Positions 7,789 to 16,171 are shown, numbered from the stretch's first letter. The stretch is 64,000 bases of DNA from Paenibacillus sp. J45TS6 (GCF_018403285.1 NZ_BOSJ01000002.1:310001-374000); one strand, 5' to 3'. Translations and numbers: made by a program. The notes: generated by a model from the sequence alone, not told the origin.

Positions 7789-9893
7789 GCTCCTGCTCCC
7801 TCATTTTCTTTCAGAACAAATCTGCCTTGTAATTTATTGTCACTGCTCGTGAAAATTAGTGACCCTGATAGTTGAGTTATTGAGGTATCATCAAGGTTAA
7901 TTCTCACTCCAGATAGCACCTCGTGCTGACTTGTTCTGACAAAAGATATTTTTATATTATCCAATCCTTCGGACGATTGTCTTTCTTTAGAGATACTAAG
8001 TTGATTTATTTCCTTAGGCTTATTTGTTCCTTCCCAAATTTTATTTACTGAAAAATGCTTTATTTCAAGCGGAAACGGCCGGTCTAAATCAGACTCCCAC
8101 CCATCTGGTTCGATGACTCCATTTTCCATAAGAATTTGAGCTTGAATTAAATACAACGTATCTGCTTTTTTACATTTCAACTCATAATCTACCTTTAATT
8201 GTCCATCTTCAAATGTTATTGGAGAAAATTTAATTCCTCTTACAGATCTGTTTCCATTTCCTCCGTTTTCTGTACTTTTTTTATTCTTAATACTAGCCTT
8301 GCTTCCAAAATTCTCAGGTGGAAGCAAGAGCTGTGCAAGTATTTTTCCAAGGCCGTTATTTTGTCTATAATTGTTTGCTTTTTCTTGATTTTCAGTATAG
8401 CGAACGGTTATATGCTTTCTAACATGTCTTTGAATCTTAGAAACTGTAAACGGATTGAAAGAATCTCCACTCCAATCAGACCATGAAGTATGGTCTGCTT
8501 TTTCGCTTTTGCGCAGGTACTCTTCTACAGTTAAAACTTCATTTACATTCTTGAATGTGTTCATAGAATTAGCAACAAATATTCCTATGATAAATTCATT
8601 AGCATCAGTTTTAGGAATGCCGTCAGTCCAAGGACCGGAAGTTACATACTCTACAATCATTCCTGGTTTTCTGACATACATAATTAATGGAGGGTTGCCT
8701 CCGTTTTCTTCAATATCTAATATATTTGCTTGGTAATATGGGCTGCAGTGGTTATTCGGAGGGAGCATCAATAAATTATCCTTAGATAATTTTACAAACG
8801 CAACATGACCTGCCGTACTATCACCACTAAAAATATTCCTCAATGAAATCTTTTCTACTGCTACTTCTGCATTTGCAAGAAAATCACACTTAGCATTACT
8901 TCCTATAGTAGAGATAGTTCTGTTATATAATGATTGAACTGTTTTAAAGAGCGGCAACATACTCTCCCTTTTAATTTCTTCTTGGTTGACAAATACTCTC
9001 ATCCATTTCCCATACTCATATTTATCATTTGACAAACGCGGAGCATACCAGCGTTGAACTGCTACACGTATATATTCTTCAACAGACTTTGTCCACCAAG
9101 GTCTGTTGTTGAGTCCGTCTTTTCCAGTGTCAGAAGGAAATATACCATTCAGCAATGTTTCTTGATTGATATAAGGTATGATTATTGAAGTTCCTGTCTC
9201 ATCTTCTGAATATGGTTCAGTATCAAAAATAGATAGTATTTTTCTAATCTCTTCTTCATTGGTAATCGGTATAGTAGTCGAAGGACTAGCTTCATCGCCC
9301 CACCAAGCGATACCTCTTTTTGGCTTTTCCTCTATAGAACCTAAAATAGAGTCATGATTCTTTTCATTCTCTACTAAACAAGCAGCTAATCGAGAAGCAT
9401 AAGAACCATCATCATTTAAAATTCTTGTGTAATAAAACACAAGCCCGATACCAATTCTAAAATAAACCGTTTTGCCAAGACCCCAGGAGCCTCCTGCTCC
9501 CTCTTTATGCTGAGGAATACTAATTTCATAAATTAGTTTCAATAAGTTTCCAAAGTTATCGTCCTCAATATCTTTATAATTTAGCGGACCAGTAAGGCCT
9601 GTGGTTCCTGAATCTCGTATTTCCAGTAAAGAATACATCTTCTCAGGAAATCTACGATTAAGAGCAGATTCCGCTCCTTCCAATTCATGATTTAACTTGG
9701 CAGCTTCAAATTCATTTATTCTAAATGAAATATTTACTGGTTTGTTATTATGGGAAACAGATGCATCCAAGCTGTTCTGAATTGATTCTCTGACCAAGAG
9801 ATCGAGCAGAGGCATATCATTGTTTTGAATTAAACGTAAGAGAGAGCTTCCTCTCTCTGACATTCTTGTATGTTTGGCAACTTCTACTTTCAT
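7785..9893 (-). CDS. GHKL (MORC/MutL-like) ATPase
   Basis: 702 residues from the ATG at 9893, which follows GGGGAG by seven bases and overlaps the upstream TGA (ATGA); an earlier in-frame ATG at 9908 has no ribosome site. The N-terminal 150 residues hold the GHKL ATP-binding motifs: E36 in RESIQNSLDA (motif N1), D94 in IRDSGTTGLTG (N2) and GAGGSWGLGKT (132-142, N3 lid). The rest is a large C-terminal region without a recognised motif. In bacterial MORC-like systems such ATPases act as ATP-gated clamps working with a superfamily II helicase and endonucleases. The adjacent Z1 helicase and PD-(D/E)XK nuclease genes match that context exactly. Domain identity is well supported; the clamp role is family-based inference. 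Confidence 0.85.
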   Translation of the reverse strand: MKVEVAKHTRMSERGSSLLRLIQNNDMPLLDLLVRESIQNSLDASVSHNNKPVNISFRINEFEAAKLNHELEGAESALNRRFPEKMYSLLEIRDSGTTGLTGPLNYKDIEDDNFGNLLKLIYEISIPQHKEGAGGSWGLGKTVYFRIGIGLVFYYTRILNDDGSYASRLAACLVENEKNHDSILGSIEEKPKRGIAWWGDEASPSTTIPITNEEEIRKILSIFDTEPYSEDETGTSIIIPYINQETLLNGIFPSDTGKDGLNNRPWWTKSVEEYIRVAVQRWYAPRLSNDKYEYGKWMRVFVNQEEIKRESMLPLFKTVQSLYNRTISTIGSNAKCDFLANAEVAVEKISLRNIFSGDSTAGHVAFVKLSKDNLLMLPPNNHCSPYYQANILDIEENGGNPPLIMYVRKPGMIVEYVTSGPWTDGIPKTDANEFIIGIFVANSMNTFKNVNEVLTVEEYLRKSEKADHTSWSDWSGDSFNPFTVSKIQRHVRKHITVRYTENQEKANNYRQNNGLGKILAQLLLPPENFGSKASIKNKKSTENGGNGNRSVRGIKFSPITFEDGQLKVDYELKCKKADTLYLIQAQILMENGVIEPDGWESDLDRPFPLEIKHFSVNKIWEGTNKPKEINQLSISKERQSSEGLDNIKISFVRTSQHEVLSGVRINLDDTSITQLSGSLIFTSSDNKLQGRFVLKENEGAGA

Positions 9894-12694
9894 TCTTCTT
9901 CTCCCCATGTGTTGTTAAGTTTAATAGTAAGGGCTTTTGCCTTCGGTTTACTGCCTTTACTACCCGGAATAATCACATTAATACCAATAATATCTTCGAC
10001 TGCATTTAAATCAGCTCGATTTGAATCTTTTTGGCCAGTTCTTTTAGAATCGCGTGCTTTTGAGTTCTTATCTATTCTATAAATCAATAGTTGCGGCGTT
10101 TTATCTAAACCTGCATTTGCCCTTATCATAGATATATCAGAACTATTTGCAGTGTTTGCACTGCTATTAACATCATCCTCGGGGACATCCGCTAATAAAT
10201 CTCTTGGTGCACGGAGAACCCCAATATTGATAATATTTTCATCTTGAATGTCGGTCTTTCGAGAACGATTAACTTTTCCTATCTCATGTTCACCGATCTT
10301 CCATATAGCAGATTTATCATCCGAAGGTTCAATACCAGCTGCGATAATATTCCAGTCATTAAGATTCTCTTCATCGCTCACTTTTTCTACCCATTCCACA
10401 AACGAAGACAGTGTTTCCGAGTTTAATACCCTGGTTCTTTCATGGAATCTAAATTCTTTAAATAAAGAGTTATTGATCTCATCAAATTTAATTCCCTTCC
10501 ACACTACTGCAGAATTCTTCACAAATTTACTAGGTTGTTCTAATTTTTTTAAGAACTGTTCTGTTATTTGTACATTGTGTTCTAATATTTCCTTATTATT
10601 TTCAAAAATAAAAGTTTGAACATTGGTGCCGGTAAAATCCATCTCTATCTCTTGCATACTCTGCATTTTATTATTTGCAGTAATTCGCAGCCAAGACATA
10701 TCGGGACTATTTAGTATTCTCGGACCATAATCTTTTGGTTCAACTCCAGCATGCATAAAACGATGTAAATCTGCTCTCAATTCATGCTCAATCACAGCCA
10801 TCAGTTTAAACTTATTTAAAGTATCCTTAGTCATCCATAATCTAGGCAGCAGTTCATAACCTCTCCTATAACCAAACCATCTTCCCATCTGCATTAAAGT
10901 ATCGGCCTGACAAGAAGATCTGAGAAAATAGGTACTTACTAATCCCTCTATAGTTAACCCGCGTGACAAAGTGCTGCCCCCTACAATTATGAAGGCCGGT
11001 GCGGGCTTTGGCTGCTCCTTACCTGGATCAGGATAAGCCAGTCTTACATGCATGCCTTCCTCATTCACACCGTTATTAGCACAATTATCCACACATAAAT
11101 GTATTCCTTCATGATATTGAAGGTCGCTTTCATCATCTAATGAAATATGTGTTATATCGGTAAGTAAAGTTCGTATATTCATTAGGATATCATCAAAATT
11201 AGGATAGTTTCTTATTTCATTGATTCTCCCATAATTCGGGTAAGTAGCTTTAAATGAATCTATAGTGAATTTTCTTTTTTCTTTATCCCAAAGTTCTTTG
11301 CACATAGCTACAATATGTTCTTTATTATTTTTTATCCATTTTCTAACAGAATCAGAAACTAGTTTATGATGGTCTTGCTTCTGGCTGGTATGGATGAGCA
11401 TACTGATCGGTTTTTTATGACCTAAGTATCTCATAGCAGCCGCAGAACATAAGAACCAGCATATTGCATCCTTCAATGATTGAGGTATTGTATCTGTATC
11501 CCCCTTGTGTAATCTCCTCAATTCTTCATAATCAATATCCGTTATTTCCCTTACAATATTTAATCCATCACAATCATCCGTGCCTTCAATCCCAAAAATC
11601 TGCTTAGCACCGAAGTACTCATTAGAAGGCTCAAGCATTCTAATAAAGTTCCTTGGATAGAGCGACTCAAGGGAAGATTCATTAAGGAAATTAGCATATG
11701 GGGTTGCAGTATAGCTGATATAATTCATTGACTTTACTCTTGGCTCAAACATTGTCCCCTTGTGAGTTTTTCCTTCAACTAGATTTACTATTAAACCGTT
11801 AATTTTTTTCCTTTCTTGTGTATGAATATCAGCAGTGTTCACGCTAGCTTGGTCAGCTTCATCATCTATCACAATAACTTTCAACTGTTTATACTTGTTT
11901 GGATCTTGTTGCATCCACTCTATCAAGTTCTTTAAACGACCTGAATTTTTCAAGCACACATTAAAATACCTTGGATTTGCACCTTGTTCTAATCTTAAAT
12001 CTTGGATTCTGCTTCCCAGAGCACTTCTTTTAGAAAGGTGCTCTAAACCTATCCAATTTATGTTCCCCGGATGGTTTAAATCCCTTAGCAATCTTTCTTG
12101 CGTTTGTCTCCTTAAATTTTCTATCGTGCCGGAGAGCACAATAAACATATTCCATCCCCAGTCCGCGGCCATAGCCATAAGAGCAGCCATATTTGCCGTT
12201 TTCCCTGACTGTACGTGCCCCACAACCATTCCTTTAATAGGCTCAGATTGTGTTGTATCATTATTCAAACGTTTTAATATAGCTAGAGTAGCTTGTTCTA
12301 TTTCGTTTATAGATTCTTTACTGAATTTAGACTGTTCCAAATGTCTTTTATACAACTGCCATGATGAATTGCGGTCAGCAGGAATTTTAACATTAGCATC
12401 AGCCCTGTCATCTACTAGTGCAGCTCCCTTCTCAATTACAAAAACATTCTGACTCCTTTCTTCAGCTTCCTTCTCTGATTTAACAATTTCAAACCATAGT
12501 CTCGTTGTTAGACTCGATGGCCAATAGCTGTCAAAAATCTGATTTTGTAAAAACTGTTCCAAACCATTTTCATCTTTTCGTCTGCATAACTTTATCTCTT
12601 CCCAGTTTAATTTCTTTTCCCTTGAATTTTTTATCCACTCTCTGCAAATGTCATATTCCGGCGTTGTAATATCTACAATATCAGTGGCATTCAT
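9890..12694 (-). CDS. Z1-domain superfamily II helicase
   Basis: 934 residues with AGGAGG upstream of the ATG. Walker A is GHVQSGKT (159-166), followed by NMAALMAMAADWGWN typical of Z1 proteins. Walker B/DEAD-like is VIVIDDEAD (273-281), motif III YTATPYANF (about 330), and the C-terminal RecA-like lobe carries GGSTLSRGLTIEGL and the motif VI-like QMGRWFGYRRGY. This is the Z1 domain, a helicase-like ATPase known mostly from restriction-type operons with MORC-like ATPases and methyltransferases. It should supply DNA translocation or unwinding. The TGA overlaps the ATG of the GHKL ATPase, so the two are translationally coupled and probably form one complex. Confidence 0.9.
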   Translation of the reverse strand: MNATDIVDITTPEYDICREWIKNSREKKLNWEEIKLCRRKDENGLEQFLQNQIFDSYWPSSLTTRLWFEIVKSEKEAEERSQNVFVIEKGAALVDDRADANVKIPADRNSSWQLYKRHLEQSKFSKESINEIEQATLAILKRLNNDTTQSEPIKGMVVGHVQSGKTANMAALMAMAADWGWNMFIVLSGTIENLRRQTQERLLRDLNHPGNINWIGLEHLSKRSALGSRIQDLRLEQGANPRYFNVCLKNSGRLKNLIEWMQQDPNKYKQLKVIVIDDEADQASVNTADIHTQERKKINGLIVNLVEGKTHKGTMFEPRVKSMNYISYTATPYANFLNESSLESLYPRNFIRMLEPSNEYFGAKQIFGIEGTDDCDGLNIVREITDIDYEELRRLHKGDTDTIPQSLKDAICWFLCSAAAMRYLGHKKPISMLIHTSQKQDHHKLVSDSVRKWIKNNKEHIVAMCKELWDKEKRKFTIDSFKATYPNYGRINEIRNYPNFDDILMNIRTLLTDITHISLDDESDLQYHEGIHLCVDNCANNGVNEEGMHVRLAYPDPGKEQPKPAPAFIIVGGSTLSRGLTIEGLVSTYFLRSSCQADTLMQMGRWFGYRRGYELLPRLWMTKDTLNKFKLMAVIEHELRADLHRFMHAGVEPKDYGPRILNSPDMSWLRITANNKMQSMQEIEMDFTGTNVQTFIFENNKEILEHNVQITEQFLKKLEQPSKFVKNSAVVWKGIKFDEINNSLFKEFRFHERTRVLNSETLSSFVEWVEKVSDEENLNDWNIIAAGIEPSDDKSAIWKIGEHEIGKVNRSRKTDIQDENIINIGVLRAPRDLLADVPEDDVNSSANTANSSDISMIRANAGLDKTPQLLIYRIDKNSKARDSKRTGQKDSNRADLNAVEDIIGINVIIPGSKGSKPKAKALTIKLNNTWGEEE

Positions 12695-12735
12695 TATTTT
12701 TTCCTCCTAAGGTTATTGATATAGCTTTTCAATTT

Positions 12736-13110
12736 TCATATTCTATTAAAAATAATCTCATCATCTAGATTAATTATTACCTGAATAATGTCTCCGGGTT
12801 TTGCCGATATTTCTTCAAACCACCAGCCAAACAATTTTAAATTACGATATCCTTGGAATTGCTTAGCATACCTTAAGTTTTCTCCAGCAGATCCAGAAGC
12901 TTTAATGAGTGTGTTAAAAAATCCATCTGCTGTTCTGCCTCTATATATACTCCCGGATAAGATATTGTTTTTTCGCGCTTCTGAAAGAGGAATAGGAATA
13001 TATGCCTCGTAAACACTTCTTTGATTATGACTCCTAGATGAACCTAAAGTGCCCCAGTTAATATGTGCTCTTTTAAGAGTTACTTCGAAAACAGAGGTTG
13101 AAGATTTCAT
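12736..13110 (-). CDS. Small protein resembling NgoFVII C-terminal (B3-like) domain
   Basis: 124 residues, first gene of the operon, ATG preceded by AGGAGGG. The protein reads like a free-standing copy of the C-terminal domain of the PLD nuclease encoded at the other end of the operon. Shared order: HINWGTLGSSR...EAYIPIP here against GLNWGQREGRE...QAYIPI there; then a small-residue strand region; KLFGWWFEEI here against SLLGKYFRKRL there; and a final D-D-x-I-x-F strand. In BfiI/NgoFVII enzymes that domain recognises DNA. I infer a separate DNA-recognition subunit for the complex, made from its own gene. Overall identity is low and the match is by eye. It has 41 bases to the Z1 gene. Confidence 0.55.
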   Translation of the reverse strand: MKSSTSVFEVTLKRAHINWGTLGSSRSHNQRSVYEAYIPIPLSEARKNNILSGSIYRGRTADGFFNTLIKASGSAGENLRYAKQFQGYRNLKLFGWWFEEISAKPGDIIQVIINLDDEIIFNRI

Positions 13111-13291
13111 TAGAACCCTCCTGGAATTTGTTTAATGTAAAAAAATACTCTGTTAATAAGTGATTTATCTTATTAGTCAGCTACAATTCCTTGAAAATAA
13201 CTTATATCAACTTGATTCATAATTCTCGTAAGTTCCCAAACACTCTATCTCTATCACTAGGACATATAATAGGTATCCAGTAATATAGAAA

Positions 13292-13312
13292 CTATTTTCA
13301 ATACTAAAATAG
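13292..13312. repeat. Inverted repeat between regulator and defence operon
   Basis: CTATTTT (13292-13298) and AAAATAG (13306-13312) form a 7-base inverted repeat with a 7-base centre, in the 254-base gap between the WYL regulator stop and the first operon gene. It could be an operator for the WYL protein or part of a weak terminator for that gene. Nothing else in this AT-rich gap can be assigned. Confidence 0.3.
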
Positions 13313-13364
13313 AAGTTAGAAGGTATTATTTTGATAAAACTAGAGTTAGGTATAGACTTTTTCT

Positions 13365-14318
13365 TTAACAATCATACAACCTGCTCCATCTCTCCAACCT
13401 TTCCCTTATAACTTCACGATAACTCACCGGCTCTAGGATCTCGGCATCCGGCCCATACTGACTAAGCCAGTTTAGAAACTCCCGATCGTGATTTAGCGTC
13501 ACTTCAAATAATAAACTTCCATCATTTAAGTCCCTCATCTTCGGACTGACAAACAGCTCCTCTTCCTTTATGTATCTCGCTACATCAGCCGAGAACTTCA
13601 CCTTGAAGTGAATCTGCTGTTCTCCCCGCTCAATGGACCATGTGTTCTTCATATAATCCTTCAAATTAAAATCTCTGCGGTTAAAATGGTGATCCGTAAT
13701 ATCCATGGTCCGGAAACGGCTAAGACGAAAAGTGCGAATCTCTCCTGCCTGATGACAATAACCTATTAAATAGAATCTCTGATCTCGCGGAATCAAATAG
13801 TACGGAGCAATTTCTCGTTCTGTTAATTCGTTCCGGCTCTGTGTATGATACTGAACACGTATTACTCTCTCTTTTAAAATAGCCTGGATCACCAGCAGTA
13901 AATTATTCGGAGACTCTTCCTTATATGCCGGCGACCCCATCTGGATAATATCCGTAACATGTTGAAGCAACTCTTTATCTTTTCGTTTCTTTCTATAGTG
14001 GGAAGACATAACTTTGTCATAAGCACTGTCGAATCCAGGCGGCATGTTCGTCTGATCTATAAAAGAAGGAAGCATAGTAAATACCAACTGTTCTTCTTCC
14101 GTCCAGTTAAAAGGAAACATTGCAAAGTTCCCTTCAAACGCATAACCCTTTCCATATCCTTGATTAGCAATAGGGACAAGGGTATCAAGAGCTCTCAAAT
14201 CTCGGTAGATCGTCCTTACATCAGACTCGCACTTGTCAGCAAGCTCGGGAGCAGTTATGCCAGGTCTTGCTTGAATAGCATGAATAATCTTAAACCAGCG
14301 AAAAAATTTATCAGACAT
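13365..14318 (-). CDS. YafY-type HTH/WYL transcriptional regulator
   Basis: 317 residues. Residues 1-60 form a DeoR-type winged helix-turn-helix (RPGITAPELADKCESDVRTIYRDL). Residues about 140-230 are a WYL domain (VIRVQYHTQSRNELTEREIAPYYLIPRDQRFYLIGYCH, shown only in part: YYLIPRDQRFYLIGYC), with the RTFRLSRFRTM strand that follows. WYL domains sense nucleic-acid or nucleotide ligands in several defence regulators. The gene is directly upstream of and co-directional with the defence operon, separated by 254 bases, so it is a reasonable candidate for its controller. It may equally be a housekeeping regulator that happens to sit at the island edge. Confidence 0.85.
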   Translation of the reverse strand: MSDKFFRWFKIIHAIQARPGITAPELADKCESDVRTIYRDLRALDTLVPIANQGYGKGYAFEGNFAMFPFNWTEEEQLVFTMLPSFIDQTNMPPGFDSAYDKVMSSHYRKKRKDKELLQHVTDIIQMGSPAYKEESPNNLLLVIQAILKERVIRVQYHTQSRNELTEREIAPYYLIPRDQRFYLIGYCHQAGEIRTFRLSRFRTMDITDHHFNRRDFNLKDYMKNTWSIERGEQQIHFKVKFSADVARYIKEEELFVSPKMRDLNDGSLLFEVTLNHDREFLNWLSQYGPDAEILEPVSYREVIRERLERWSRLYDC

Positions 14319-14658
14319 AGATCTTTTCTCCTACAAAGTGTAATAATTCAACATGCTTATTAACTCACGATATATTTTTATGCAATACGAAAGAACTACT
14401 ACCATTATATAGAATAAATTAGTTTTGTGTCTTATAAATTTGCAATAATATGAAAGATTACATCAAATATTAAAGAAAAATCATGGATTATCCCTCCACT
14501 ACCTTCGTTTTTACGTAATTTTTTAGTTTTTTTGGGACACTTGTTGAAATTATTATCTCACATTAAATAAGCAGCCTATTGTCAGCAAACATTTGTTCTT
14601 GTTAAAATTATTTTTCATTTGTTCTTCTTTGACCTTTGGACGAGTTTTCAATAAAAAA
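14319..14658. other. Gene-free AT-rich stretch at island border
   Basis: The stretch between the WYL regulator start and the IS is very AT-rich with many T and A runs. I see no gene. It contains the upstream region of the WYL gene (AGGAGA ribosome site near 14330) and, at its right end, the A-run that is the U-tract of the split terminator of the ABC-F gene. Confidence 0.6.
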
Positions 14659-14665
14659 CCCGCCC
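14659..14665 (-). terminator. Distal arm of ABC-F terminator, split by the IS
   Basis: CCCGCCC here pairs with GGGCGGG at 16119-16125. Removing the IS and one copy of the TTA duplication restores CCCGCCC-TTTAC-GGGCGGG next to AAAAAA, that is, a leftward intrinsic terminator with a 7-bp GC stem, 5-base loop and U6 tract. It would have ended the ABC-F transcript that stops at 16172. Confidence 0.85.
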
Positions 14666-14671
14666 TTTATG

Positions 14672-14718
14672 AACTGCACCCCAAATGTTAGACATCAACT
14701 AACATTGGAGGTGCAGTT
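14672..14718. repeat. IS 5' hairpin covering the transposase ribosome site
   Basis: Arms 14672-14691 and 14699-14718 pair at 18 of 20 positions around a 7-base loop. The right arm contains the OrfA ribosome site GGAGG (14707-14711). RNA made from inside the IS starts beyond the left arm and leaves the site free; read-through RNA from outside would fold and hide it. This is a known way for IS elements to avoid activation by host transcription. Confidence 0.7.
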
Positions 14719-14723
14719 TTTAT

Positions 14724-15236
14724 ATGGCTAAGTTTAGTTCAGATGAAAAATTACAAGCAGTTATGCGTTATCAAAATGGATCCGAAGGTATAAAAACAAT
14801 TGCGAGATCTATAGGGATCCATCATTCTGTTTTATTAAATTGGATTAAACAATATGAGCACCATGGTGAAGAGGTTTTTAAAAAGCGCTATACACCGTAT
14901 TTCTTACAGGATAAACTAGACGTACTTAATTATATGAACGAATTCGGGACGTCTGCTAGAGAAACGGCAGCAATATTTAATATTGCGAGTCATAGTACCA
15001 TTTTAAGCTGGCAAGAGAGCTTAGAATTACATGGAATAGACGCCCTAAGACCAAAGAAAAAGGGGCGTACATCCGTGAAAAAAGAATCGATCAAACAAAA
15101 GAACCAACCGTTAGTAGAAGGGTCTGTAGAGGCCTTACAGGCAGAAGTGGAACGTTTACGAATGGAAAATGAGTATTTAAAAAAGTTAAATGCCTTAGTT
15201 CAAAACAAGAAAAAATCACCAAGGAAGACAAAGTAA
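14724..15236 (+). CDS. IS3-family transposase OrfA
   Basis: 170 residues. Two helix-turn-helix units are visible (GIKTIARSIGIHHSVLLNWI and ETAAIFNIASHSTILSWQ), followed by a basic linker and a C-terminal leucine-zipper-like helix (ALQAEVERLRMENEYLKKL). This is the DNA-binding half of an IS150-type transposase. The A6 run at 15210-15215 is the frameshift window: codons AAA AAA slip back one base to enter the OrfB frame at 15215. Produced alone, OrfA usually represses transposition. Confidence 0.93.
   Translation: MAKFSSDEKLQAVMRYQNGSEGIKTIARSIGIHHSVLLNWIKQYEHHGEEVFKKRYTPYFLQDKLDVLNYMNEFGTSARETAAIFNIASHSTILSWQESLELHGIDALRPKKKGRTSVKKESIKQKNQPLVEGSVEALQAEVERLRMENEYLKKLNALVQNKKKSPRKTK
15210..15215 (+). 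promoter_or_regulatory. Programmed -1 frameshift site (A6)
   Basis: The run AAAAAA follows AAG in the OrfA frame. Slipping back one base reads ATC ACC AAG, which continues in the OrfB frame and joins the OrfA zipper to ITKEDKVKVIYELRHKYS, the usual N-terminal segment of OrfB. The fused OrfAB is the active transposase in this family. Confidence 0.8.
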
Positions 15237-16078
15237 AGGTCATCTATGAATTAAGGCATAAATACTCGGTGAAGGCGCTTGTGGCATTCGCTGCTATTCC
15301 ACGAAGCACGTATTACGATGTAGTGAAGAAGCTAGATCGTCCAGATCCAGACGCTGATTTGAAGGCTGAAATCAAAGCAATTTACGAGGAACATGAAGGT
15401 CGATATGGCTATCGTCGCATTCGTGATGAACTAGCCAATCGTGGGCAAAAAGTGAATCATAAGAAAGTGCAGCGTATCATGAAAGAATTAGGGTTAAAAA
15501 GCGTAGTTCGCATGAAAAAATATAAGTCGTACAAAGGAACGGTGGGCAAAATTGCACTAAATATTCTAAACCGTAACTTTACGGCTGAAGCTCCGAGCGA
15601 AAAATGGGTTACGGATATTACAGAATTTAAATTATTCGGTGAGAAGCTCTATTTATCACCTGTATTAGACTTGTTTAACGGTGAAATCATTTCCTACACA
15701 ATTGGCTCTAGACCAACGTATTCCCTTGTTTCTGAGATGCTAGAACAAGCATTAGAATGTTTACCCGAAGATCACAAGTTAATATTGCATTCAGATCAAG
15801 GCTGGCATTATCAAATGAAACCATATCGCGAAGCTCTTCGAAAGAAAGGGATCACACAAAGTATGTCGCGTAAAGGTAACTGCTATGATAACTCAGTAAT
15901 GGAGAATTTCTTTGGGATTATAAAGTCGGAACTCCTTTACTTAAAGGAATTTGAGAGTGTAGAACATTTTAAATTAGAACTAGAGAAATATATGAACTAC
16001 TACAACACAAAACGATTGAAGGCAAAATTAAAAACGAGTCCGGTGCAGTACCGAACTCGTTTTACCCAAGCTGCCTAA
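15215..16078 (+). CDS. IS3-family transposase OrfB (DDE integrase), via frameshift
   Basis: The OrfB frame starts in the slippage window and runs to 16078; an isolated GTG lies at 15269. It contains the HTH_21 region (YEEHEGRYGYRRIRDELANR) and an rve DDE core: Asp in KWVTDITEF, Asp in LHSDQGWHY and Glu in DNSVMENFFGIIKSE, then YYNTKRLKAKLKTSPVQYR. All three acidic residues are present, so the enzyme is probably active. It is expected as an OrfAB fusion rather than a free protein. Confidence 0.92.
   Translation: MTKEDKVKVIYELRHKYSVKALVAFAAIPRSTYYDVVKKLDRPDPDADLKAEIKAIYEEHEGRYGYRRIRDELANRGQKVNHKKVQRIMKELGLKSVVRMKKYKSYKGTVGKIALNILNRNFTAEAPSEKWVTDITEFKLFGEKLYLSPVLDLFNGEIISYTIGSRPTYSLVSEMLEQALECLPEDHKLILHSDQGWHYQMKPYREALRKKGITQSMSRKGNCYDNSVMENFFGIIKSELLYLKEFESVEHFKLELEKYMNYYNTKRLKAKLKTSPVQYRTRFTQAA
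16031..16063. terminator. Hairpin in the 3' end of OrfB
   Basis: AAAACGAGT (16031-16039) and ACTCGTTTT (16055-16063) pair, with CGGT/ACCG extending the stem. T-runs on both sides make it a possible bidirectional terminator, which could also stop leftward transcripts from the ABC-F gene now that their own terminator is split. Confidence 0.55.
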
Positions 16079-16118
16079 TGAAATAACCGTGTCTAACATT
16101 TAGGGGTCACTTCATTAC

Positions 16119-16125
16119 GGGCGGG
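16119..16125 (-). terminator. Proximal arm of ABC-F terminator, split by the IS
   Basis: GGGCGGG pairs with CCCGCCC at 14659-14665. This is the arm a leftward polymerase meets first after the ABC-F stop codon; the matching arm is now 1.45 kb away. Confidence 0.85.
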
Positions 16126-16171
16126 AGCATTCTACTCTCTCTTCTTCTAATCTACATCCTCAAACTCTTAC

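Larger units (their letters stand above)
14670..16114 (+). mobile_element. IS3-family (IS150-like) insertion sequence, 1445 bp
   Basis: Terminal inverted repeats of 25 bases lie at 14670-14694 and 16090-16114 and match at 21 of 25 positions; both end in ATGTTAGACA internally. A 3-base target duplication TTA flanks it (14667-14669 and 16115-16117). It encodes OrfA and a -1 frame OrfB with a DDE integrase core, and looks intact. The insertion lies in the loop of an intrinsic terminator at the border of the AT-rich defence island. Confidence 0.95.

Noticed and set aside
11835-12452. 205-codon open frame on the + strand inside the Z1 helicase gene
   Set aside because: It is antisense to conserved helicase motifs, lacks a ribosome site and reads as a Cys/Phe/Ser-rich shadow.
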